The position numbers and the translations under genes were made by a program. Below, piece by piece: positions 26,863 to 36,096 of a stretch of DNA of 64,000 bases. Source of the stretch: Acetobacter sp. DsW_063. Its GTDB lineage: Bacteria > Pseudomonadota > Alphaproteobacteria > Acetobacterales > Acetobacteraceae. The DNA lies in NCBI RefSeq assembly GCF_002153745.1, contig NZ_JOPL01000030.1:1-64000 (forward strand), written 5' to 3'. Each line of letters opens with the position of its first letter. Within the stretch, counting starts at the first letter, position 1. The notes under the pieces are model-generated. The model was not told the origin of the DNA. It worked only from the letters and a program-made list of their open reading frames with translations, and did no database searches.

Positions 26863-28260
26863 ATGTCCGATAACGCCGCGTATGATGTCGACCTTCTGGT
26901 CATTGGCGCAGGTTCCGGCGGCGTTCGCTGCGCCCGCATAGCGGCGGGACATGGCGCGCGTGTCGCGATTATCGAGGCGCGGCACTGGGGCGGCACCTGC
27001 GTCAATCTCGGCTGCGTGCCGAAGAAGTTGATGGTGCAGGCAAGCGAATACCCCGACTATGTGGTGGACAGCCATGGGTTCGGCTGGGACACGCAGCCCG
27101 GCCATCACAACTGGAAGACGCTGATCGCCGCGAAAGATCGCGAGATCGAACGGCTCAACGGCATCTATGTATCGATGCTGGAGAAAAGCGGCGTACGGTT
27201 GATCACCGGCTTCGCCCGCTTCGAAGACGCCTATACCGTCGTTACCGAGCCGACGCCCCTTTCACCGGACGCGAAACCGGAGCGGATCACGGCAGCGAGG
27301 ATCGTCGTCGCCACGGGATCGACCCCGACGAAGCTGGACATCGAAGGGGCAGATTTGGCGATCACCTCGGATGAGGTGTTTCACCTCGCCGAGATGCCGC
27401 GTCGGGTATGCATCGTGGGCAGCGGTTACATCGGCGTGGAGTTCGCTGGCATTTTTGCAGGCCTTGGCGCTGAGGTCGACCTTGTCTATCGCCAGCCGCT
27501 GCCGTTGCGTGGCTTCGACGAGGACCTGCGTTCTGCGCTGTATACGGCGATAGACCAGCGCGGCGTCCGCCAGCACGTGAAGGCCAGCCCGACCAGCATT
27601 CGACGCAAGGAAGGCGTGCTTGTCGTCACATTGGACAGTGGCGTCGAGATCGAGGCGGATTGCGTCATGCTGGCCACCGGCCGTCACCCCAAGACGAACG
27701 GGCTGGCGCTTGAAAAAGCAGGCGTGCGCCTGGATGATGGCGGGCGCGTCGCAGTGGACGCGGCGTCTCAGACCAGCACGCCGGACATATACGCCATTGG
27801 CGACGTGACCAATCGGATCAATCTGACCCCCGTCGCCATCGCGGAGGGGCATATTCTCGCCGACTACCTCTTTGCGGGTCACGAGAGGGAATGGGCCTTC
27901 GACACGACGCCCAAGGCCGTTTTCTTCACTCCGCCGCTCGCCAGTGTTGGTCTGACGGAGGATGAGGCTGCGGAACGCGGTCCTGCCGACATCTACGTCT
28001 CCAGCTTTCGCCCTATGCGCCATACGTTGAGCGGACGGGAGCGCCGCACCGTGATGAAACTGGTGGTCGATCAGGCCAGCCAGAAGGTGGTAGGCGCGCA
28101 CATGCTGGGAGAAGATGCGCCGGAATTGATGCAGGGCCTTGCGATCGCCGTGACGGCCGGTCTGCGGAAGGCGGATTTCGACCGCACCATAGGCATTCAT
28201 CCGACGTCCGGCGAAGAGTTCGTCACCATGCGCTCCCGGACGCGCGTAGCCGGAGCCTGA
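26863..28260 (+). CDS. gor: glutathione-disulfide reductase
   Basis: NADPH- and FAD-dependent reduction of oxidised glutathione. FAD fold GAGSGGVRCARIAA, redox-active disulfide in GGTCVNLGCVPKK, NADPH fold GSGYIGVEFAGIFAGLG, DIYAIGDVTNRINLTPVAI, and the C-terminal catalytic HPTSGEEFVTM. Length 465 is typical. GGAG lies 9 bases before the ATG. The coenzyme-binding Arg pair typical of NADPH preference is not checked in detail. Downstream of fpr on the same strand. Confidence 0.93.
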   Translation: MSDNAAYDVDLLVIGAGSGGVRCARIAAGHGARVAIIEARHWGGTCVNLGCVPKKLMVQASEYPDYVVDSHGFGWDTQPGHHNWKTLIAAKDREIERLNGIYVSMLEKSGVRLITGFARFEDAYTVVTEPTPLSPDAKPERITAARIVVATGSTPTKLDIEGADLAITSDEVFHLAEMPRRVCIVGSGYIGVEFAGIFAGLGAEVDLVYRQPLPLRGFDEDLRSALYTAIDQRGVRQHVKASPTSIRRKEGVLVVTLDSGVEIEADCVMLATGRHPKTNGLALEKAGVRLDDGGRVAVDAASQTSTPDIYAIGDVTNRINLTPVAIAEGHILADYLFAGHEREWAFDTTPKAVFFTPPLASVGLTEDEAAERGPADIYVSSFRPMRHTLSGRERRTVMKLVVDQASQKVVGAHMLGEDAPELMQGLAIAVTAGLRKADFDRTIGIHPTSGEEFVTMRSRTRVAGA

Positions 28261-28448
28261 CGACCTCCGGCCGTTGGGGGCTCTGCGTCGTCCGGCGTCG
28301 CCGGGGCTTGAGCATTTCGTTTCGGATAAGCTACGTAAAGAAATTGGATTTCAGCGTCCCCGGCTGTCGGCGCGTGGACGTGTCTTGCGGGTTTAGACCG
28401 AATTCGGGCGAAAGCGCCGGTATCACGGGCAGGGAGCTTGGGGAATTA

Positions 28449-29834
28449 ATGGGCAAAGGGTTTTCCTTATTTGCGGCGCGCACGGCGCCTGCGCGGCCTG
28501 CGCTGGCGTTATTCGCCGGAGCTGTCGGTTTTCTTGCGGCCGGTTCGGCGAGCGCCGCTGACGCTCCTCAGATCGACAGTGGCGACACAGCGTGGATGCT
28601 GGTGAGTACTGCGCTCGTCCTGCTCATGACGATCCCGGGCCTCGCGTTGTTCTATGCGGGCATGGTCCGCAAGAAGAACGTTCTGGCGACTGTGATGCAG
28701 AGCTTTGCGATATGCAGCATCATCACGCTGGTATGGATGATCGCAGGCTATTCTATGACATTTTCGACCGGAACGCCTTTCATTGGCGGCCTGTCGAAGG
28801 CGTTCCTCTATACGATCGGGGATCACATCTCAAAGGGCGCGGATATTGGTTTCACGCTCGGCGCTGATTCGTCCAATGCGACGGTGATGACAATCCCGGA
28901 AAGCGTCTTCATGAGCTTCCAGATGACCTTCGCGATCATTGCTCCGGCTCTGATCGCGGGCGCTTATGCAGAGCGTATGAAGTTCTCGGCCATGTGTGTG
29001 TTCTCCGTCCTCTGGTCGCTTCTGGTCTACGCTCCGATCGCCCACTGGGTGTGGAGCCCGATCGGCTGGTTGCTCAACCTCGGCACGCTGGACTTCGCGG
29101 GCGGCACGGTCGTCCACATCAACGCAGGCGTCGCGGGCCTCGTCTGTGCGCTGGTTCTTGGACGGCGTCGCGGGCTCGGGACGGACGACATGGCGCCATA
29201 CAACCTGACATATGCGGTGATCGGCGCGTCGCTCCTTTGGGTCGGCTGGTTCGGGTTCAACGCCGGTTCGGCGGTCGGCGCCAACGGCCGTGCCGGCATG
29301 GCGCTGGCGACGACGCAGATCGCAGCCGCCGCAGCGGGCGTCAGCTGGATGGTCGCCGAGTGGCTTCGTAGCGGCAAACCCACGGTGCTGGGCATCATCT
29401 CCGGCGCCGTGGGCGGGCTGGTCGCGATAACACCCGCTGCCGGATTTGTCCTGCCTGGCGGCGCGCTCATTATTGGTCTCGCCACTGGCGTGATCTGCTA
29501 CTGGAGTGCGACGACGCTCAAGCACGCGTTCAATTACGACGATAGCCTCGACGCCTTCGGCGTACATGGCGTCGGCGGCATCGTCGGGGCGTTGCTGACC
29601 GGGCTTCTGGCTTACGGTCCGCTCTCCGCCACGGACGCGAACCCCGGTGGTTCCTCCGGCTCTCTGCATCAGTTGCTTGTCCAGACCGAAGCCGTCGGCG
29701 TGACGATCGTTTGGTGTGGCGTGATGACGTTCATCATTCTCAAGGTCGTCGACGTCGTGATCGGATTGCGTGTGTCCACGGAGCAGGAGCAGGAAGGTCT
29801 GGACGTCGCTCTTCACGGCGAACGTATTTCCTGA
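28449..29834 (+). CDS. amtB: ammonium transporter
   Basis: Amt/Rh channel of the inner membrane, 461 residues with a cleavable leader (ends SASAAD), then about eleven helices. Typical segments: DTAWMLVSTALVLLMTIPGLALFYAGMVR, the gate region FAGGTVVHINAGVAGLV with its pore His, and GVHGVGGIVGALLTG with the second His. The ATG at 28449 is preceded by GGGGAA; a longer frame to 28308 has no transporter-like residues. No glnK gene is adjacent, although glnK-amtB pairing is usual. Confidence 0.94.
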   Translation: MGKGFSLFAARTAPARPALALFAGAVGFLAAGSASAADAPQIDSGDTAWMLVSTALVLLMTIPGLALFYAGMVRKKNVLATVMQSFAICSIITLVWMIAGYSMTFSTGTPFIGGLSKAFLYTIGDHISKGADIGFTLGADSSNATVMTIPESVFMSFQMTFAIIAPALIAGAYAERMKFSAMCVFSVLWSLLVYAPIAHWVWSPIGWLLNLGTLDFAGGTVVHINAGVAGLVCALVLGRRRGLGTDDMAPYNLTYAVIGASLLWVGWFGFNAGSAVGANGRAGMALATTQIAAAAAGVSWMVAEWLRSGKPTVLGIISGAVGGLVAITPAAGFVLPGGALIIGLATGVICYWSATTLKHAFNYDDSLDAFGVHGVGGIVGALLTGLLAYGPLSATDANPGGSSGSLHQLLVQTEAVGVTIVWCGVMTFIILKVVDVVIGLRVSTEQEQEGLDVALHGERIS

Positions 29835-29982
29835 TCGCCTGATCCAGTCGCTATCGGGGGCGCGCCTTTTTTGCGTCGTGCCCCTGTCGCGCGTGAGCCT
29901 GCCGCGATAGTCTTGGGAATTCGACTGACAGTGCGAGGCCAAGCCTCGGCGGCGTCGGATTCAACAAGAGTGCAGGTGTCTC

Positions 29983-30504
29983 ATGCGTCTCAGTCGTTCA
30001 ATACATGCAGCAACAGTCTCTTTTGGCCTGCTTTCAGGTAGCCTTGTAGTCTTGGCTCCGGGCGTTGCCGAGGCGCTGACGGCGAAAGAGTGTCACGCCG
30101 ACTTCACGGCAGCCCGCAAGGCGGGAACGCTGAACGGACAGACATATAAGGATTATAAGGCGGGGCATTGCTCCGCCACAGACGCGGCGGCTACGAGCGC
30201 TCCGGCGTCTGCGTCGGCTGCGACCGAAGCGCCTGCGGCGGCCCCATCTCAGGCTCCTGCTTCTGCGACGCCGTCTGCCTCGACGACGGGAAGCAAGGCG
30301 GTAACCAGTTATTCAGGCAATGCGGTTTTCCCTTCCGCCGTTTCTTCCAAATATTCGTCTTTGAGTGCTGGTAAAGCGCGGATGAAAACCTGCCTTGACC
30401 AGTATCACGTGAACAAGACGAATGGTGGTAATGGCGGCCTTGTCTGGATTCAAAAAGGCGGCGGTTACTACAGCCAGTGCGTGAAGCGCCTTAAAGGCGA
30501 GTAA
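29983..30504 (+). CDS. small secreted protein with two Cys hairpins
   Basis: 173-residue exported protein of unknown function. A signal peptide (about 1-31) is followed by a small module (LTAKECHADFTAARKAGTLNG ending in GHC), an Ala/Ser/Thr/Pro linker (about 65-105), and a second module with Cys residues (MKTCLDQYHVNK, GGGYYSQCVKR). Each module has two cysteines likely to form a disulfide. It stands alone and ends at a strong terminator. Likely periplasmic or surface protein; function not inferred. Confidence 0.8.
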   Translation: MRLSRSIHAATVSFGLLSGSLVVLAPGVAEALTAKECHADFTAARKAGTLNGQTYKDYKAGHCSATDAAATSAPASASAATEAPAAAPSQAPASATPSASTTGSKAVTSYSGNAVFPSAVSSKYSSLSAGKARMKTCLDQYHVNKTNGGNGGLVWIQKGGGYYSQCVKRLKGE

Positions 30505-30603
30505 TCGAAGGCCGAGCGAACCTGACTTCTTCGCCTCCTGAAAAGAGAGGTGAGAAACTCTCGGGTTTCAGGCGGTGAAAACAGCGCATGGTCGGCGTGG
30601 GGG

Positions 30604-30640
30604 CGGGCCCGTCAGATTTTCTGACGGGCCCGTTTTGTTT
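30604..30640 (+). terminator. strong intrinsic terminator
   Basis: A perfect 12-bp GC-rich stem (CGGGCCCGTCAG / CTGACGGGCCCG) with an ATTTT loop is followed by TTTTGTTT. It ends the small secreted-protein gene about 100 bases after its stop. Confidence 0.93.
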
Positions 30641-30768
30641 GTACGCGTGGGAAGGCTTCAGGAACCGCCCGTCTGTATAAGAAAAATTAGCGTTTAATCA
30701 CAATAGTGAGGTTCCTGGAGATCACCGCGCGAAAGCGTTCGGTCTGATTAAGCAGCTTGGGAAATCTC

Positions 30769-33700
30769 ATGAGCGATGTTACGCCGACCGTCATTAACTC
30801 GAACGGCTATGTAAGTTCCGGTGTCGCCACGGATGTCGTGGTGGGAAGCGGCGCGACGATCTCGTCCTTGTATGTGACGGATACAGGGGTCGCTTCAGCG
30901 ACAATCGTGAGTTCCGGCGGCAACCTGTACGTCTCGTCGGGAGGTGTGGTTTCCGGAGCGGTTGTGAGTTCCGGCGGTCATCTCGGCGCCGGAACTTATG
31001 AAGGGACTGCCGCACTGGGCGCGGATGGCGTCGTCAGCGGTGCAACGGTTCTTGCAGGCGGGCAGGCGCTGATCAGCGCGGGTGGCGTCATTTATGACGC
31101 GCAAGTGGCGGGCACCTTGGAGGTAGATTCCGGTGCCGCGACTTACGATGCGGTCGTGACCGGGACGACTGCGCTGGAAATGCTGTCGAAGGGCAGTATC
31201 GATAGCGGCGCGCAGATCGGCGCTGGCGCGTCTCAGCTGATCTATGGCGCGGTGGTTAGCGGGGCGACCATCTCCGCAGCGACGCAGACGGTTTACTCAG
31301 GGGGCAGCGCGCTCGCTACGACGTTGAGCGGCGTCTCTTATACCAGCAGCGGCTCGCAGGTTATCAGCTCCGGGGGATACGCCAGCGGGACTATCATTGC
31401 GGACCACGGCTTTCAAGATATTGAATCTGGCGGCTCGGCATACGACACGACTGTCGCCTCTGGCGGGGAGCAGGATATCCACGCCGGGGGTGTTGTTTCC
31501 GGGGTCACTGTCGCAAGCGGCGGGTTGGGGCAGGTCTGGTTCGGCGCCACGGGTAGCGGCCTTGATATCCAAAGCGGTGGATCCGCAGTGGTTATTGGCG
31601 ACGATATAGGTGACGGTACCGGCTCAGTCAGCGGAGTCACCGTTGAAAGTGGTGGAACCCTGGAAATTGAGGCGTCCATTGCCGGTGTTTCGGGAGTGGT
31701 CCTTCAAAGTGGGGGTACGCTGGCGCTGGACGCGTTTTCCGCCGGGGCTACGATGTCGCTGGCGGGGCAGGTGTTGACGGTTTCGGGCGGCGGTTTGACT
31801 GAGACGATCGATTTTGATTCATCGCAGTCTGATCTTGTTTTGTCCGATTTCGTTCTTGCTTCTGAAGCGGACACCGGCGGCATGATGCTTAGCTACGTTG
31901 CATGCTTCTGCCCAGGCACGATGATCGAAACGGTCGGTGGGGAGGCGCCTGTCGAAACGCTGAGCATCGGGGATATGGTCAAAAATGCAGCCGGTGGACT
32001 GCGGCGTCTGCGGTGGATTGGACGGCGCAGTTACTCTGCTGATTTTGTAGAAAATAACGCCAATATTTTGCCCGTGACGATTTGTGCGGGCGCTCTGGAG
32101 GATGGCGTTCCTCGTCGCGACCTTCGTGTTTCGCCGTTTCACGCAATGTATGTCGACGGCGTTCTGGCGCCAGCAGGCGCTCTGGTGAACGGCCAGACCA
32201 TCTTGCGAAGCGCCATAAACGGAGATGTCGAATACCTGCATCTGGAGTTTGACGATCATGAACTGATCGTGGCGGATGGCGCAGTGAGCGAAAGCTACGT
32301 GGAGGACGGGTCTCGGGGAATTTTCCAAAATGCCGCAGAATATAGAGCGCTGTATCCGGACGCCCGACGCGACGCACCGCTTTACTGCGCGCCGCGCGTA
32401 GAGGAGGGGGAGAGACTTGCCGAGATCCAGAAACGGTTGGCGGCGCGCGCTCGGGCTCTGAAGGGGGGCGTCTCGACCGAGTGTGAAACAATTGAAACGA
32501 ACGGTCGTCAAACGGGCAGTGGGGAGGAGTCTGCATCCCCACTTCAGGGGTGGCTCGACCATGCTGACCGGAACAGCGTCAGTGGGTGGGCCTGGGACGC
32601 GGGATGTCCTTTCGAGAGCGTAGCGGTGGATATTCTGGTCAACGACGAAATCGTCGCCACCGTTACAGCAAATGCGTCCCGTCGTGACCTCGTCCAAGCG
32701 GGCATAGGTTCAGGCTGGAACGGCCTGGCCTACAGCTTCGCTGAACCTCTTGATCGCGGGCGTCGTCACCTGATCGTTGCGCGCCACGCGGGTACGGGGG
32801 AGCAGCTGGCGGGGTCGCCGGTTGTTCTGGAGCCAGGTCATAGCTTCGATCGGGACCTAGAGATGACGATAACCCGTGCCGTCGCAGGGCTGGACGAAAC
32901 GTCAGATCGCGCTGGTATTGTGAGCTTTTTATCCAGAGAAGTTGAACGTATCCGCCACGCGGCTGCTGGCGATCATGCGGATCGTCGCCGGCGCGACGAC
33001 GTTTTTCAGAAACGTCGATCCAGTGGCCGGGCAGGAAGCGGGCATGTGTTGGCACCGCGGGCTCTGGTCATTGACGAAGTTCTTCCTGTGTCGGGACGGG
33101 ACGCTGGATCCGACGCGATCCTGTCTCATATTCGCTCGCTCGTGCGGCTGGGTTATCAGGTGACGGTCGCCACGCCGGGAGACGAACACTCGACCGAGGC
33201 GGTTTCGAATCTGGAGCGGGAAGGCGTCTTCGTCGCCAGAGCTCCTTTCTACAACGCGGCGGAAGATGTGCTGCGCTTGCAGAATGGCGCATTTCAAATG
33301 GTGTACTTACATCGCTGCGGCGTAGCTTCAGCCTATGCCGGGCTTGTACGGCGTTATCAGCCGGCAGCGCGGCTTGTTTACGGTGTTGCGGATCTTCATC
33401 ATTTGCGTCTTGATCGGCAAGCGCGCGTGGAAGAGCGTGCAGACCTGTCGCAGATGGCCAAACGCGTTCGGACTCTTGAAGTCACAGCTGCACTTCTGAC
33501 GGATGCGGTTGTGACACATTCGTCGTTTGAAGCCGAAACATTGCGGAAGCTGGCACCTGCGTTGAACGTTTGCGTCGCTCCTTGGGATACGGCGTATCGT
33601 GCGGTGCGGACACAGGCGGCGGAGCGTCACGATATCGTATTCCTCGGTAACTACAGCCACGCGCCGAACGAAGATGCGGCGTTGTATCTCGTGCGGACGA

Positions 33701-34200
33701 TCATGCCGCTGGTGTGGCGTGAACGGCCGGAAGCGCGCTGCGTGATCGCTGGCCAGGGCGCGACTCCCGCCATTTTTAAGCTATCAAAGGATTTCCAAGG
33801 CGTGCATGTCGTCGGCGGCGTCAATGACCTGACAGACGATCTGTTTGAGACAGCGCGGATGACCGTCGCGCCACTGCGTTTCGGCGCAGGCATCAAGGGC
33901 AAGGTGCTCGCCAGTTTTGGCGCCGCAATTCCATGTGTGATGAGTTCAGTCGCAGCTGAAGGGCTGCCGCTGCCTGACAGGCTTCGTGGCTTGGTCTGTG
34001 ACGAAGCGCAGGATTTCGCCACACAAATCATTCGTCTTTTGGGCGCGCCAGAAACCGCAGATGAACTGGGGCGCGTCGGAGTGCGGATGATACGAGATCA
34101 TTACTCGGCCCAGGCAGTTGACCGCGCTTTGGCAGTAGCTTTGGGGCAGGGACGTGCCGCGGCTTTGCCGGAACCGCAGAGTTTTCAGGAGGCTGTCTAA
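30769..34200 (+). CDS. AIDA-like repeat / Hint domain / glycosyltransferase fusion
   Basis: Single frame of about 1143 residues. Residues about 1-365 are beta-solenoid repeats of the AIDA type with many SGG turns. A Hint (Hedgehog/intein) domain begins at C379 (CFCPGTMIET), with VSPFHAMYVDGVLAPAGALVNG and a segment ending near 520. Then come a possible carbohydrate-binding module at about 595-695 (GWLDHADRNSVSGWAWD) and, from about 760, a GT4-type glycosyltransferase (VLPVSGRDAGSDAIL, IVFLGNYSHAPNEDA, PLRFGAGIKGKVLASF). Hint proteins in this family usually end after the Hint domain; a transferase behind it is unusual. ATG 30769 follows GGGA; a TTG at 30757 is possible. Confidence 0.85.
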   Translation: MSDVTPTVINSNGYVSSGVATDVVVGSGATISSLYVTDTGVASATIVSSGGNLYVSSGGVVSGAVVSSGGHLGAGTYEGTAALGADGVVSGATVLAGGQALISAGGVIYDAQVAGTLEVDSGAATYDAVVTGTTALEMLSKGSIDSGAQIGAGASQLIYGAVVSGATISAATQTVYSGGSALATTLSGVSYTSSGSQVISSGGYASGTIIADHGFQDIESGGSAYDTTVASGGEQDIHAGGVVSGVTVASGGLGQVWFGATGSGLDIQSGGSAVVIGDDIGDGTGSVSGVTVESGGTLEIEASIAGVSGVVLQSGGTLALDAFSAGATMSLAGQVLTVSGGGLTETIDFDSSQSDLVLSDFVLASEADTGGMMLSYVACFCPGTMIETVGGEAPVETLSIGDMVKNAAGGLRRLRWIGRRSYSADFVENNANILPVTICAGALEDGVPRRDLRVSPFHAMYVDGVLAPAGALVNGQTILRSAINGDVEYLHLEFDDHELIVADGAVSESYVEDGSRGIFQNAAEYRALYPDARRDAPLYCAPRVEEGERLAEIQKRLAARARALKGGVSTECETIETNGRQTGSGEESASPLQGWLDHADRNSVSGWAWDAGCPFESVAVDILVNDEIVATVTANASRRDLVQAGIGSGWNGLAYSFAEPLDRGRRHLIVARHAGTGEQLAGSPVVLEPGHSFDRDLEMTITRAVAGLDETSDRAGIVSFLSREVERIRHAAAGDHADRRRRDDVFQKRRSSGRAGSGHVLAPRALVIDEVLPVSGRDAGSDAILSHIRSLVRLGYQVTVATPGDEHSTEAVSNLEREGVFVARAPFYNAAEDVLRLQNGAFQMVYLHRCGVASAYAGLVRRYQPAARLVYGVADLHHLRLDRQARVEERADLSQMAKRVRTLEVTAALLTDAVVTHSSFEAETLRKLAPALNVCVAPWDTAYRAVRTQAAERHDIVFLGNYSHAPNEDAALYLVRTIMPLVWRERPEARCVIAGQGATPAIFKLSKDFQGVHVVGGVNDLTDDLFETARMTVAPLRFGAGIKGKVLASFGAAIPCVMSSVAAEGLPLPDRLRGLVCDEAQDFATQIIRLLGAPETADELGRVGVRMIRDHYSAQAVDRALAVALGQGRAAALPEPQSFQEAV
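30850..31760 (+). repeat. tandem degenerate AIDA-type repeats within the Hint protein
   Basis: About a dozen degenerate units of roughly 20 codons, each with a V-x-SGG or AGG turn, for example ATIVSSGGNLYVSSGG, GVTVASGGLG, LDIQSGGSAVV and VVLQSGGTLALDA. They predict a right-handed beta-helix passenger. Boundaries are approximate. Confidence 0.8.
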
Positions 34201-34539
34201 AGATCTGCCCCGGCAGGAGGCAATATCCAATCGAATCAGGAGAATTGTCGCTCAAAAACTGAGAATTAACGCTCGACTGGGAGCGGGCGTATGAGGCGCG
34301 GGAGTTCGCAAACAGTTTTCGCCTTTATCGCTTGCAGCGTTTCGCTGAGAAGAACAGGTGGTATAATTTTTTTAGATGCTTGGTGACGTAGCCGCGCCGG
34401 AAATGAGGCCCGAGCTTTCTCGGCAGGATCGGCGAGGTATGCATCGCTCACAAGAAAGACCTGCTCGAGATTGAGTGATATTGCGAAGCGTTCTCATATG
34501 TGCTTTTAATGCCTCGTCTGGTGAGGTGGAAGGCGCATA
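34201..34539. other. gene-free stretch before bfd with a 21-bp-spaced direct repeat
   Basis: No convincing gene. GAGAATTGTCGCTC (34240-34253) is repeated as GAGAATTAACGCTC (34261-34274), 12 of 14 bases identical and 21 bases apart. A TATAAT lies at about 34359. A 61-residue minus-strand frame at 34266-34451 is not convincing. Confidence 0.5.
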
Positions 34540-34785
34540 ATGTTCATTTGCTCCTGTAACGGTTTGACTGACAAAGATGTTCAGGCGGCAGTAGTGGCTG
34601 GCGCCACCCGCCCGACTGAGATCTACGCTGCGAAAAAGTGCCGGGCTCAGTGTGGCAAATGCGTGCCGGGAGTCGTTTGCCTGCTGCGTCAGGCGCTGCA
34701 GGAACAGAGAGCGCGTCTGACGGATGCGGTCTTGCACACGCCGTCCATGGTCGGCTCCGCCCGGGAAGGGGAGTGTCTATCCTGA
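34540..34785 (+). CDS. bfd: bacterioferritin-associated ferredoxin
   Basis: Small [2Fe-2S] protein that helps release iron from bacterioferritin. It has the Bfd cysteine pattern: ICSCNGLTDKDV at the N-terminus, then KKCRAQCGKCVPGVVC. The usual spacing of C-x-C followed by C-x2-C about 30 residues on is kept, with an extra downstream Cys. The 81-residue length includes a short C-terminal tail. GGAAGG lies 7 bases before the ATG. No bacterioferritin gene is adjacent. Confidence 0.88.
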   Translation: MFICSCNGLTDKDVQAAVVAGATRPTEIYAAKKCRAQCGKCVPGVVCLLRQALQEQRARLTDAVLHTPSMVGSAREGECLS

Positions 34786-34922
34786 CGCCGCGGCCGCTAT
34801 TTTAATAAAAATATCGAGCGGCTTATCCGCTGGCAGGGCGGATAAACCACTCGTTCTCGTGAACAGCAGGTTGAATTCGGGGTGCAAAACGCCGCTGTCC
34901 CGGCCTGTGAAATACCGCGTGG

Positions 34923-36044
34923 TTATGGCTTTGCGGTTAGAGTGCGCCAAGTCAGGCCTTGCATGCCGGGCGGTAACGTCGCTTCGAACACGCCGCGGGC
35001 TACGGCGCGCGCCAGAACATCCGCTGCTGCAGCGCCGATCCGGGCCACCAGAAACTGTCTCGGCCCCGCAGGGAGAGGCCTTTTCGCGGTCGACAGGGCA
35101 AATACGACATCTCCATCGAACGGCGAATGGATCGGCCTTATGGCGCGAGCCAGCCCATCTTGCGCCATCATGGCCACTCGCTTCAGTTCGTCGGGGTCGA
35201 GCGCCACGTCGGTGGCAACACAAGCGATCGTCGTGTTGGCTCGCGCACCCGGGTTGATTTTCGCGTCGCCCCAGTCTTCGCCCGCCACTCGCGTGGATGA
35301 TGCGCCAAGGCCGCCGAACTCCTGACCAAACTCGAACGGTCCGGACCAGAAATTTTTCGTGCCGGGAACAACCGGAGAGCCCAGACTGTTCACCCCGACA
35401 ATAGCGCCGATGGTCATGCCGTCTCCCGTAAGCAGGGAAGCAGAACCCAGACCGCCCTTCATCGCGCCGGCGGCGGCGCCATATCCAGCACCTGCTGTGC
35501 CGAGAGAGAAGCGATCGGACATATGCTCGACCGCATCAATGGCGAGGTTGTGATAGGGGGGGGTCATGCCCCAGTTCTTGTCGCCTCCATTGGCGAGGTC
35601 GAACAGTATCGCGGTCGGGACGATCGGGGACGGCGGCACGCCGGGCTGCTTCATCAATGCGAAGCCGCGGCCGCGTGCGCCCAGCCAGGCGGCCACGCCA
35701 TCTGCTGCGGCGAGGCCGTAGACCGACCCGCCGGAAAGGACGATGGCGTCAACAGATCGAACAAGGTTCCAGCCGTCGAGCGCATCCGTCTCGCGGGTTC
35801 CGGGGCCGCCGCCCCGCACATCTACTGCCGCTGAAGCACGTTCGTCAGGAAGAATGACTGTGACGCCACTTCTTGCTTTCGAATCCTGAGCCTGTCCCAC
35901 GCGCAGTCCGGCCACGTCGGTAATGAGATTGAGCGGCCCGGGACGGCCGGGGCCAATAGAGTGACCTGAAACGGCTGCTCGGGCCGAAGCTCTGGCAAGC
36001 AGAGGTAGAGCGGCGGCGGAGGCGATCAGAGCGCGGCGTTTCAT
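34923..36044 (-). CDS. secreted P1-family (DmpA-like) aminopeptidase
   Basis: S58/P1-family Ntn-type hydrolase, about 373 residues, acting on N-terminal residues or beta-peptide-type amides. Signal peptide MKRRALIASAAALPLLARASA has a twin-arginine-like start. Core motifs: GGGPGTRETDAL, IVLSGGSVYGLAAADGV, GAGYGAAAGAMKGGLG. The self-cleavage site is Asn270-Thr271 in GARANTTIACVATD, which would free the nucleophilic Thr. A longer upstream start at 36158 overlaps the amidase gene and is less likely. It follows the amidase by about 52 bases on the same strand. Confidence 0.85.
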   Translation of the reverse strand: MKRRALIASAAALPLLARASARAAVSGHSIGPGRPGPLNLITDVAGLRVGQAQDSKARSGVTVILPDERASAAVDVRGGGPGTRETDALDGWNLVRSVDAIVLSGGSVYGLAAADGVAAWLGARGRGFALMKQPGVPPSPIVPTAILFDLANGGDKNWGMTPPYHNLAIDAVEHMSDRFSLGTAGAGYGAAAGAMKGGLGSASLLTGDGMTIGAIVGVNSLGSPVVPGTKNFWSGPFEFGQEFGGLGASSTRVAGEDWGDAKINPGARANTTIACVATDVALDPDELKRVAMMAQDGLARAIRPIHSPFDGDVVFALSTAKRPLPAGPRQFLVARIGAAAADVLARAVARGVFEATLPPGMQGLTWRTLTAKP

Positions 36045-36096
36045 ATGCGTAGAATCCCGATTCAGGCTGCGGCGATAAAGTGTCGACTCGTCGGTG

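Noticed and set aside
25909-27108. Long open frame antisense to fpr and gor
   Set aside because: Both sense genes are clear and the antisense protein has no recognisable family.
28308-28448. N-terminal extension of amtB
   Set aside because: No transporter-like sequence; ATG 28449 follows GGGGAA and begins a proper leader.
34266-34451. 61-residue minus-strand frame
   Set aside because: No homology, poor coding signature and no ribosome site; treated as intergenic.
34452-34539. Fur or Irr box before bfd
   Set aside because: A partial palindrome is visible but the match to known iron-regulator sites is too poor to claim.
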